From DATMXS01 sp050260275 (GTDB lineage: Bacteria > Acidobacteriota > Terriglobia > Bryobacterales > Bryobacteraceae), in contig JBLNBX010000091.1 of NCBI GenBank assembly GCA_050260275.1, forward strand, positions 1 through 19,380: DNA of 19,380 nt, read 5' to 3'. Position 1 is the first letter of the stretch; every line of letters begins with the position of its first letter. The notes under the pieces were generated by a model. It was given only the letters and a program-made list of their open reading frames with translations, ran no database searches and had not been told where the DNA came from. Positions 14,281-19,380 of this stretch are shown piece after piece. The position numbers were made by a program, and so were the translations under genes.

Positions 14281-14380
14281 TGGGGCGGACCCCCTGGTCG
14301 CCCCTTCGCGCGCTGCACTCGACTCCCAGTTCGGTCGCCACTGTAATCGCAGTTAGGCCGGGCGAGGGCGCCCGCCCCAC
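14281..14380. repeat. Direct repeat copy 2
   Basis: The first 80 bp equal 13771-13850 except one base, followed directly by the class II hairpin CGGGCG-AGGG-CGCCCG (14359-14374). It lies 510 bp from copy 1 in the same orientation. Confidence 0.9.
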
Positions 14381-14466
14381 GCGGAAAGTGCGGTGGGCGT
14401 GGCCCCTCTGGTCCGCGCGGCGAGCGCCTTCGTCGTGCCGGAGTAGGCGGTGATGGACGTCGGCGG

Positions 14467-14567
14467 GGCTCGCCGCCATTGTCGGACAACCGTCTGATGC
14501 GCGTTCGCGAAGAAGCGGCGCGGTCACCCGCCCGATTCCCGCTTCGTCAGATTCGCCAGTATCCTTT
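14467..14567. repeat. Repeat spanning the marR stop codon
   Basis: This segment covers the last ~14 codons of marR and the following ~57 bp, and is the best-preserved member of the family also found at 13581-13680 and partly at 14228-14280. In this copy it codes for the natural-looking MarR end ERILANLTKRESGG. Confidence 0.6.
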
Positions 14568-14967
14568 CTAGCGTACGTTCGAACGCGGAGATCTCAGCGG
14601 AGGAAAGGCCCGCGTAGAACACCTTGGTCATCTCCTGCGACACCTCTTCGTACAGGGCGTGCATGGCCTTGTTGCCGGGCGTCAGCTCGATGACGATCTT
14701 GCGCCGGTCCTCCGGGCTCCGCACGCGCGCAATCTGCCCGCGCAGCTCCAGCTTGTCGAGCGTGTGCGTCAGTGTGGACTTGCCGAGCGCCACGCGGCGG
14801 GCCAGCTCGTTGATCGTCATGGGCCCCTCTTCCCACAGCACGAAAAGCACGCGGCCCTGCGCGGGGTTGATCTCGATGCCTCGCTCGCGCAACATGCGCG
14901 CGAACACGCGCCCGCCAGTCTGGTGGACTTTCGCGATCAGAAACCCGCCCTGGCGATGCCGCTTCAC
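14524..14967 (-). CDS. MarR-family transcriptional regulator
   Basis: A 147-aa winged helix-turn-helix repressor-type protein. GRVFARMLRERGIEINPAQGRVLFVLWEEGPMTINELA is spread over about residues 18-55; ELARRVALGKSTLTHTLDKLELRGQIARVRSPEDRRK-x-IELT contains the recognition helix and the wing with the hallmark D-R-R. The start is GTG at 14967: it overlaps the upstream stop as GTGA (4-nt overlap), and protein similarity begins there; a longer frame to 15096 would cover the neighbour in another frame. It is the last gene of a three-gene unit and may repress the palindromic site upstream of the first gene. The 3' end lies in a repeat. Confidence 0.88.
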   Translation of the reverse strand: MKRHRQGGFLIAKVHQTGGRVFARMLRERGIEINPAQGRVLFVLWEEGPMTINELARRVALGKSTLTHTLDKLELRGQIARVRSPEDRRKIVIELTPGNKAMHALYEEVSQEMTKVFYAGLSSAEISAFERTLERILANLTKRESGG

Positions 14968-15413
14968 AGGCTGCCCATGCTCAGGCGGAACGGCTTGGTG
15001 CCCCACCAGCCGAATGCCTCGACGGGCGTCATCCGCAGAATTACGTAGTCCGGGTCCTCCGGCCCCGGCCAGTAGATCCGCCAACTGTCGTGCCACAGGG
15101 CGGTCTTAAGAGCCTGGTCTGTGAGTATTTCCACACGGCCGCTGAGCGTCACGCCGTGAGTGTTGCGCGGATCGCAGTAGTACAGCGACGCTTCCGGATG
15201 GGCGAACAGTTCGGCCACCTTCGACGAGGCCGCGCTCGTGGAGCAGTAGCACGTGAACCCCTCCTTGCGGCAGAACTCGGCCGCCACCGGGAACAGATCG
15301 CTCCGCCGGAGGTTCACTAGCGCCCGCAAGCGCGGCACCCGGCCGTCCAGCGTCGCCAGGTAGACGGCCTCCGAGCTGTTCATCAGGTCGAGTATTTCCT
15401 GCTTTCCGGGCAT
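14964..15413 (-). CDS. Pyridoxamine 5'-phosphate oxidase-fold protein
   Basis: A 149-aa split-barrel flavin/F420-binding-fold protein of the general-stress-protein-26-like type; these are often FMN or haem binding, with unknown substrates. MNSSEAVYLATLDGRVPRLRAL (about 11-32) is the typical first strand pair, FTCYCSTSAASSKVAEL the cofactor-loop region (S-S-K-V), then HPEASLYYCDP, GVTLSGRVEIL and the C-terminal ILRMTPVEAFGWWG. It starts 4 nt after the SnoaL-like gene and overlaps marR by 4 nt (GTGA), so the three genes form one translationally coupled unit. Confidence 0.87.
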   Translation of the reverse strand: MPGKQEILDLMNSSEAVYLATLDGRVPRLRALVNLRRSDLFPVAAEFCRKEGFTCYCSTSAASSKVAELFAHPEASLYYCDPRNTHGVTLSGRVEILTDQALKTALWHDSWRIYWPGPEDPDYVILRMTPVEAFGWWGTKPFRLSMGSL

Positions 15414-15417
15414 CGTC

Positions 15418-15873
15418 TCAATCGGCGTTCTGCTTTTGGAGCAGCGACCAGTGAGTGTGTATGATACGCCATCCCTGGGGCGTTTTCCGGTACACTTCGG
15501 TGGCGAACCAGCGCGTGAGGCGTCCGGTGCGCTCGCCCACCGTATCGTAGCGGAACGTGAGCACCGCGGTATCGCCCGACACCTGCACCTTGGCGTCGGT
15601 CATCTTGCTCGACGCGTTGCCCTCGACATCGCCGAAACCGGCGTAATACTTCGCGAGGGCATCACGGCCGTAAATGGGCGCTTCGATGAAAGGGTCGATG
15701 TATACGACGTTCTCGTCCGATAGCTCCAGGAAGGGCTTCACGTCGTTCTTGTCGGAGCGGGCGAGGGCCGCCTTCTCCAGGGCGATTATCGATTCTTCGA
15801 CTGATCCGGACGACTGAAAAGCCGCCGCGGCCAGGGGCAACAGAAGCGCCGCAATCCATATCGTGTCGAACAT
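15418..15873 (-). CDS. Secreted SnoaL/NTF2-like protein (DUF4440 type)
   Basis: A 151-aa protein. A signal peptide (FDTIWIAALLLPLAAAAFQS) precedes an NTF2-like cone-shaped domain: VEESIIALEKAALARSD is split by a helix, then FLELSDENVVYIDPF, YGRDALAKYYAGF, VQVSGDTAVLTFRYD, and WFATEVYRKTPQGWRIIHTHWS at the end. These are the usual elements of SnoaL-like/DUF4440 proteins, whose ligand is generally unknown. The ATG at 15873 has AAAGGAGA 5 nt upstream, so it is preferred to a longer frame beginning at 15948 over the promoter. Confidence 0.87.
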   Translation of the reverse strand: MFDTIWIAALLLPLAAAAFQSSGSVEESIIALEKAALARSDKNDVKPFLELSDENVVYIDPFIEAPIYGRDALAKYYAGFGDVEGNASSKMTDAKVQVSGDTAVLTFRYDTVGERTGRLTRWFATEVYRKTPQGWRIIHTHWSLLQKQNAD

Positions 15874-15893
15874 GAGGTTCTCCTTTGGCGAGA

Positions 15894-15911
15894 TAGTTCG
15901 ATATAGAACTA
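15894..15911. promoter_or_regulatory. Palindromic MarR-type operator
   Basis: TAGTTC-GATATA-GAACTA has perfect 6-bp arms around a 6-nt AT-rich centre, in the size range of MarR operators. It overlaps the expected -10 region and start site of the promoter whose -35 is at 15930-15935. A further half-site pair, TTCGAACT at 15919-15926 with AGTTCGAT at 15895-15902, lies beside it. Confidence 0.5.
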
Positions 15912-15929
15912 CTCGATTTCGAACTGAAC

Positions 15930-15935
15930 TGTCAA
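15930..15935 (-). promoter_or_regulatory. Consensus -35 (TTGACA) of the SnoaL-PNPOx-marR unit
   Basis: A perfect TTGACA on the minus strand. The -10 at 18 nt spacing is TAGTTC, a poor match lying inside the operator palindrome. The strong -35 with a weak, covered -10 fits a repressed promoter. Confidence 0.5.
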
Positions 15936-16017
15936 GCCCCCGGCTCATCGGCTGGCGATTGCCTCTCCAGGATCGTGTGCACTCGCCAGCCTCGGCTTGT
16001 GTGCCTTTCCAGGAGAA

Positions 16018-16112
16018 CCCAAGCTGGAATGAAGGCAGTCAGGACGACAGATACTGTCCCATGGCCCAAGCTGGACCGAAAGCCCGTCAGCACGAAAGAG
16101 AGTAGCCCATGG
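16018..16112. repeat. Two to three tandem units of ~48 bp
   Basis: Units at 16018-16064 and 16065-16112 both begin CCCAAGCTGGA and end in CCCATGG, with GTCAG-x-ACGA in the middle. A third, truncated unit begins CGCAAGC at 16113 and then diverges. Confidence 0.7.
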
Positions 16113-16247
16113 CGCAAGCCATGTGACCCCTGAGCAACTGGAGACAGCCCTGAAAGGGGCGTAAGAGCGCCTCGCACCTTGCCGGGCCCTGGCTCGGCAT
16201 CCTTCGCGTCGCGGCCGAACTCCGGTCCCCACAGCGCTCCCCGGGGG

Positions 16248-16581
16248 GCGGGCTTCGAGCCCGCGCAGGGCTTCAGCCCTGCCAGAACATGCAAGGCGGA
16301 CTGCACGGAACTGAAGCTCCGCAGCGGACTGATGTCCGCACCCTTGATGCGAGCACTTCATCCTATGCCACAGAGCCCACGCCTCGATTGGGGCGGACGC
16401 CCTCGTCCGCGCCGGACCCCCTGGTCCGGCTTCCCCTTACCACTGAGCCTCGCCTGAAGGGCCTCGTATCAGGACCCGACTTCAGTCGGGCCGAACAGGC
16501 CTCGGGTATTCACGGGCTTTAGCCCCTGTATTTCACGCGCCATCGTCACTACAAGCCGTCCCGTGCGGAGCTGAAGTCCGC
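16248..16581. repeat. Right cluster of mini-hairpins (two classes)
   Basis: Class I (CTTCAG, CTGAAG and variants): 16248-16264 (core CTTCGAG), 16265-16282, 16306-16321 (one mismatch), 16324-16339 (core CTGATG), 16475-16490, 16514-16525 (core CTTTAG) and 16565-16581 (one bulge). Class II (CCCT loop): 16393-16410 (GCGGACG arms) and 16411-16430 (GCCGGACC arms), placed back to back. Confidence 0.85.
16394..16499. repeat. Composite repeat, right arm (inverted relative to 14145-14246)
   Basis: Reverse-complement match to 14145-14246. This copy keeps its embedded hairpins intact, whereas the left copy has lost pairing in them (for example GCCTGGGGTCCGGC in the left copy). The two arms enclose the SnoaL-PNPOx-marR cassette, about 2.2 kb apart. 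Confidence 0.8.
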
Positions 16582-16622
16582 CCCCGAGCACCGGGCTTCG
16601 CCACGGCGCTGCCGCGCGCCGC

Positions 16623-18479
16623 CTACTTCTCAAGCGTGATCTTAGCCGCCCAATCCGTTGGCGCAATGTCCGCGCCGCCGGGGAACGGCGGATGCGCCAG
16701 CGCGCCCTTGGCGTCCGAGGTCAGTATCGCTGAGGGGCCCCATTCGCCCGTGCGCGTGTCGTACCACACAAAACGGTAGCGCGCGTTCAGCGTCCAGTTG
16801 AGCGAGCGCGTGCGCACCGCCTTGTTCTCGAAGTAGAGCAGGGCGAAATCCTTATTCGCCGTGCGCATCATGAACGCCCAGCCGTCGAGCCCGCTCTCGG
16901 CTGCGCCCTTGGCATGCCGCGTTTCGAGGTCGTTCGAGGCAAGCTCGAGCTGCTGATAGCGCGCGCCCTCCGACATCACGAACTTGCTCAGCCACTGCAT
17001 GTAATTGCCGGACTTGTACCGCAGCGCCTGCCAGAAATAGGGCCGTCCGCCGGGCGGCTCGGTGTCGTGGATTACGTCGTACGCCGCCGTGCCGTGGACG
17101 TGCCCGGCAAGCGCTCCCGACAGCACGCAGCCGTACATCTGCGCGCGCGAGAAGTAGTTGTCGCGGTCCGTATCGGGCGCCGGCCGCTCGCCCGCGACCA
17201 CGTTGTTCTGGTGCATCCAGCCGGTGAAGTACGGCTCGAGATCGATGGCCGGGTAGGGCGGCGAAAGGCGGAACAGGTCCTCTATCGCGGCGTAGATGCG
17301 GTGATCGCGAGGCTTGTTGCCAGTGGCGTGCATGGTCAGCCAGGGGGCCTTGTCGCCATGGCCGAAGGTGGTGTAAGTGGAGTGGTCGATCAGCGTTGTT
17401 ACCGGCTGGCCGAACGGCACGTGCCCGTACTTTTTGAAGTGGTACGTGAGCGCCTCGTTGAACTCCTCGGCCGTGAGGCTGCGGTTCGGCAGGTAGATGT
17501 CGAAGTGCAGCTTGCTCAGTATCAGGTTGTAAGCGCCGTACCGCGCGACTATGTACTGCAAAAACCGCGAGTACGACTCGTTGAAGTTGAAGTAAGCCTT
17601 CCAGGGCGGGCAGTTGTCGCGCCGGACGGTCTCGAGCACCGGCACGAAGCCCTCGGCGTTCAGGTGTTCGATCTTCCGGTCGAGGCTCTGGAAGTATTGC
17701 GGAATGATGCGGTCGAAATTGGCTAGCCCGTCGCGGTTCGGGAGTATCTCGAACGGCCGGTAGCCGCGCTCATCGTGCATCGCCTTGGCGGTCGGCTCGC
17801 CGCCCACCAGCAGGCCGAACGACTCCCATGCGTTGCGGTGAACGACGCCGTTGCGGTCGGCATAGGTGGCCGGGCGGAAGTCCGAGTCCCAGGTCGGGAA
17901 CGCGGCGATGATGCTCACCGAGTTGAAGCCCTGACGCTTGCGGAACGTCACGGCCTGCTCGAACGTGAGGCCCGGCCCAGGCTCGTAGTCTGCCGGCGCG
18001 GGCTCGCCCATGAGCGGCAGCCGCCACGTGGACGCGCCCAGCCAGGTATCGCCCACCAGGAAGAACGGCGTGCCGTCGGCGTACTGTAGGGCGTGGCCGT
18101 TCGCGGTGGGGCGCAGGAAGCCGCGACGGGTCGGGTTAGCGCGCTTCTCGGACTCGGTCCACTCGCGCGCGGTGAACGAGCCGGACTTGCCGTTCAGGCC
18201 CGTATCACCGGGCTGGTTCGAGCCGCTCTTCCAGATCCATTCGCCGGGCGCGGTCGCGACCACGCGCACGCGAAACGTATCGCCGCCGTCCCAAAAGCCG
18301 TAGACGCGCTTGTCGAACCCTGGACCCTTGAGATCCACCCAGCACTCGACATCAACGTAAGGGTTATCGTAATGCCGCGCGGCGCGGAGCTCGATCTCCT
18401 GCACCTCCCAGACATGCGTCTGCGACGCGGCGAAAACGGAGCAGACCAGCAGAATCGCGACACTTACAAGGCGGAGCAT
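16623..18479 (-). CDS. Secreted DUF5060/DUF4038 glycoside-hydrolase-like protein
   Basis: A 618-aa exported protein. Residues 1-20 are a signal peptide (LRLVSVAILLVCSVFAAS). About 22-108 is a DUF5060-type beta-sandwich (VWEVQEIELRA, Y-DNPY-x-DV, FWDGGDTFRVRVVATAPGEW). About 118-500 is a DUF4038-type TIM barrel (HALQYADGTPFFLVGDTWLG, then FRKRQGFNSVSIIAAFP, LILSKLHFDIYLP). About 540-618 is a C-terminal beta domain (FALLYFENKAV, RYRFVWYDTRTGEWG) of the putative collagen/sugar-binding type. Relatives include apiosidase-like enzymes, so polysaccharide breakdown outside the cell is likely, but the substrate is unknown. It stands alone; no Shine-Dalgarno is seen, and TAACCT ends 6 nt before the ATG. 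Confidence 0.88.
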   Translation of the reverse strand: MLRLVSVAILLVCSVFAASQTHVWEVQEIELRAARHYDNPYVDVECWVDLKGPGFDKRVYGFWDGGDTFRVRVVATAPGEWIWKSGSNQPGDTGLNGKSGSFTAREWTESEKRANPTRRGFLRPTANGHALQYADGTPFFLVGDTWLGASTWRLPLMGEPAPADYEPGPGLTFEQAVTFRKRQGFNSVSIIAAFPTWDSDFRPATYADRNGVVHRNAWESFGLLVGGEPTAKAMHDERGYRPFEILPNRDGLANFDRIIPQYFQSLDRKIEHLNAEGFVPVLETVRRDNCPPWKAYFNFNESYSRFLQYIVARYGAYNLILSKLHFDIYLPNRSLTAEEFNEALTYHFKKYGHVPFGQPVTTLIDHSTYTTFGHGDKAPWLTMHATGNKPRDHRIYAAIEDLFRLSPPYPAIDLEPYFTGWMHQNNVVAGERPAPDTDRDNYFSRAQMYGCVLSGALAGHVHGTAAYDVIHDTEPPGGRPYFWQALRYKSGNYMQWLSKFVMSEGARYQQLELASNDLETRHAKGAAESGLDGWAFMMRTANKDFALLYFENKAVRTRSLNWTLNARYRFVWYDTRTGEWGPSAILTSDAKGALAHPPFPGGADIAPTDWAAKITLEK

Positions 18480-18485
18480 GAGGTA

Positions 18486-18491
18486 AGGTTA
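18486..18491 (-). promoter_or_regulatory. -10-like TAACCT 6 nt before ATG (leaderless candidate)
   Basis: On the minus strand TAACCT matches the TA---T core of a -10 box and is followed by six bases (TACCTC) and the ATG at 18479. No Shine-Dalgarno is present. This is the same spacing as at the NIPSNAP and MBL-fold genes. Confidence 0.3.
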
Positions 18492-18769
18492 ATGCCGGAG
18501 GAGTGGTGGAGTAAAGTGCTATGTTCTAAAGGTTTTGGGATCCGGCTTCGCACACGTTTCGGCGCGAAACCAGCAGAGCCTTGGGTAGGGCTAAGTCTTG
18601 TGTCCTCAACGGTCAGGACGGTCAGATTTGAGCCGCCGTCCCCCTGCGCGCCCCAAGACCGTTTTCGGCTCCTCCGGGGGCACGCTATTTCAAGACACTT
18701 ACGCTTCCAGCAGATGCAGGCATCCTGTTGAAGGCTGTGGAAACCTCTTGAACCGGAAGCATCAGACAG
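18492..18769. other. Intergenic stretch, no gene seen
   Basis: It contains a small hairpin GTTTCG-GCG-CGAAAC (18556-18570) and a 9-bp tandem ACGGTCAGG/ACGGTCAGA (18609-18626). The open frames here do not resemble proteins. Confidence 0.5.
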
Positions 18770-19264
18770 TTATAGATCTATGTACATCCTCACAGAGAGA
18801 GCTATTGCTAGAGATGATGCCTGAACTGCAAAGGTCGCCATCTGGCCATATAAGAGTACCCACGTCCATGCATCGAGGCAACCCGTTCGTTGCTCGAGCT
18901 TCGAAATCTCGTCCAGGTCAGTCTTACTCCGTTTTGAAGGCTCCGTCATCTTGAGCCTCGTCATTCTTGCTGTTCTCCTGAAGTTCTCAAGCCGGAGTAT
19001 TTGAGTGACAATGCCGCAGATGAACGACACCGCTCCGAAGATGATAGAAAGACAAAAGCAAACCCTCCCACACCGGTCCGACGAGGCCACAAGTTTTTGA
19101 GGTGGTTGCGCAACTGCAAAACCAAGCGTGGCAACGGTAAAGGCCAGTAACAGTTGGTTGCTGGTGTAACATCCTTTCTGTAAATTCCGTTCAGAGTGGT
19201 TGAGTTCGGATTTGTTTGGGGCCGGAGCGGAGGCGAGGGAACCGAGCCGCAGCGGAGGGCCCAA
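18770..19264 (-). CDS. Hypothetical membrane protein with uncertain start
   Basis: I do not recognise this 164-aa protein. Three hydrophobic segments are seen: about 38-53 (LLLAFTVATLGFAVAQ), 68-90 (VCFCLSIIFGAVSFICGIVTQIL) and 132-158 (WTWVLLYGQMATFAVQASSLAIALSV), with a charged Lys/Arg/Glu loop between the last two (TRLKMTEPSKRSKTDLDEISKLEQ). Residues 1-19 are encoded by an inverted repeat (19207-19273) and look non-natural. A better-placed ATG with GAAAGG upstream (19172) is one base out of frame with the membrane part, so the 5' end may be frameshifted. Local GC is lower than in neighbours, which suggests acquisition by transfer. It may be a decaying gene. Confidence 0.5.
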   Translation of the reverse strand: MGPPLRLGSLASAPAPNKSELNHSERNLQKGCYTSNQLLLAFTVATLGFAVAQPPQKLVASSDRCGRVCFCLSIIFGAVSFICGIVTQILRLENFRRTARMTRLKMTEPSKRSKTDLDEISKLEQRTGCLDAWTWVLLYGQMATFAVQASSLAIALSVRMYIDL

Positions 19265-19273
19265 ACAAATCCG
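19207..19273. repeat. Perfect 14-bp inverted repeat with purine-rich centre
   Basis: CGGATTTGTTTGGG (19207-19220) and CCCAAACAAATCCG (19260-19273) are perfect inverted arms around a 39-nt centre rich in GGAG/GCGG (GGAGCGGAGGCGAGGGAACC and so on). A smaller hairpin, CCGGC-CTTGT-GCCGG (19275-19289), follows directly. It could be a palindromic mobile element (REP/MITE-like), or a terminator-like structure. Confidence 0.8.
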
Positions 19274-19346
19274 GCCGGCCTTGTGCCGGGCGGGCCAAAT
19301 CTGTTTTCCTTTTCGGAACGACGAATTCTCAGGAAAGGAAACCGAC

Positions 19347-19380
19347 GTGGCCCACCAGCCCGACTCTACCGTAGTCGAAA
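19347..19380 (+). CDS. Start of a gene running off the window (partial)
   Basis: AGGAAAGGA (19331-19339) lies 7 nt before a GTG that opens VAHQPDSTVVE (first residue Met when translated) with no stop before the window ends. The good ribosome binding site is the main support; no family can be assigned from 11 residues. Confidence 0.4.
   Translation, partial: MAHQPDSTVVE

Larger units (their letters stand above)
13437..14523. other. Gene desert made of mosaic repeats (left)
   Basis: About 1.1 kb with no believable gene; the open frames present are short and Arg/Gly/Pro-rich. It holds an 80-bp near-identical direct repeat, two classes of mini-hairpins, two partial copies of the marR 3'-end sequence, and one arm of a composite inverted repeat, each listed separately. 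Confidence 0.75.
15950..16622. other. Gene desert with repeats (right)
   Basis: About 670 bp without a believable gene. It contains the degenerate tandem units at 16018-16112, a mini-hairpin cluster, and the right arm of the composite inverted repeat. Confidence 0.7.

Noticed and set aside
13683..14527. Several open frames inside the repeat desert
   Set aside because: They translate the repeats (Arg/Pro/Gly/Ser-rich, e.g. repeated RPGEGARPT-type strings) and share residues only because the DNA repeats; no protein-like pattern.
13581..16581. CRISPR array
   Set aside because: Repeats are irregularly spaced, differ in arm sequence and lack uniform spacers; no cas gene is nearby.
13437..16622. 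Insertion sequence or transposon with its own transposase
   Set aside because: Repeats are present but no DDE, HUH or serine/tyrosine recombinase motif was found on either strand.
18598..18954. 118-codon plus-strand frame before the hypothetical membrane gene
   Set aside because: No ribosome site and Arg/Ser/Pro-rich sequence; it is partly antisense to the more protein-like minus-strand frame.

Overview
The window is GC-rich and carries compact bacterial genes of a kind common in Acidobacteriota. The NIPSNAP protein, the DUF5060/DUF4038 glycoside-hydrolase-like protein, the PIG-L deacetylase, the multihaem cytochromes and the gene deserts full of small palindromes together suggest a Bryobacterales/Solibacter-like soil organism. 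That placement is inference from gene content only. No CRISPR array, rRNA, transposase or phage gene was seen.

Layout. Positions 1-870: a possible upstream gene tail and hairpin, a VanZ-like membrane protein, then debris of two other genes on opposite strands. Positions 862-4929: housekeeping and accessory genes (NmrA-like reductase, NIPSNAP protein, YgfZ-type protein coupled to a small CopD-like membrane protein, MBL-fold hydrolase). Positions 5097-10240 (minus strand): a tight respiratory operon, read from 10240 downward. Its order is monohaem cytochrome, degenerate receiver-like protein, duplicated four-cysteine protein, nine-haem cytochrome c fused to a cytochrome b membrane domain, six-haem NapC/NirT-like cytochrome, and a tandem universal stress protein. 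A sigma-54 enhancer-binding activator with a cysteine-containing PAS domain is divergently transcribed (10472-11878). A near-consensus -24/-12 promoter (TGGCAA-N5-TTGCA) sits just before the first cytochrome gene, so the activator very probably switches on the operon. The nine-haem plus cytochrome b fusion resembles the architecture of CbcL, a Geobacter inner-membrane quinol oxidase for metal respiration. The best reading is a regulated quinol-to-periplasm electron-transfer module.

Positions 12106-13436: tRNA-Asp(GTC) with its promoter, a triheme cytochrome, and a PIG-L deacetylase overlapping it tail to tail. Positions 13437-16622: a repeat-rich region surrounding a three-gene cassette (SnoaL-like protein, pyridoxamine-phosphate-oxidase-like protein, MarR regulator) with a promoter and palindromic operator. 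The two flanking deserts contain two classes of mini-hairpins, a near-identical 80-bp direct repeat, copies of the marR 3' end, and a ~100-bp composite repeat in inverted orientation on either side of the cassette. Positions 16623-19380: a secreted glycoside-hydrolase-like protein, a lower-GC hypothetical membrane protein whose predicted N-terminus lies in a perfect 14-bp inverted repeat, and the start of a gene that runs off the window.

Several genes lack a Shine-Dalgarno sequence and have a TANNNT hexamer 6-9 nt before the start codon, suggesting leaderless transcripts. The cytochrome operon genes and the stress-protein genes mostly have recognisable ribosome binding sites.
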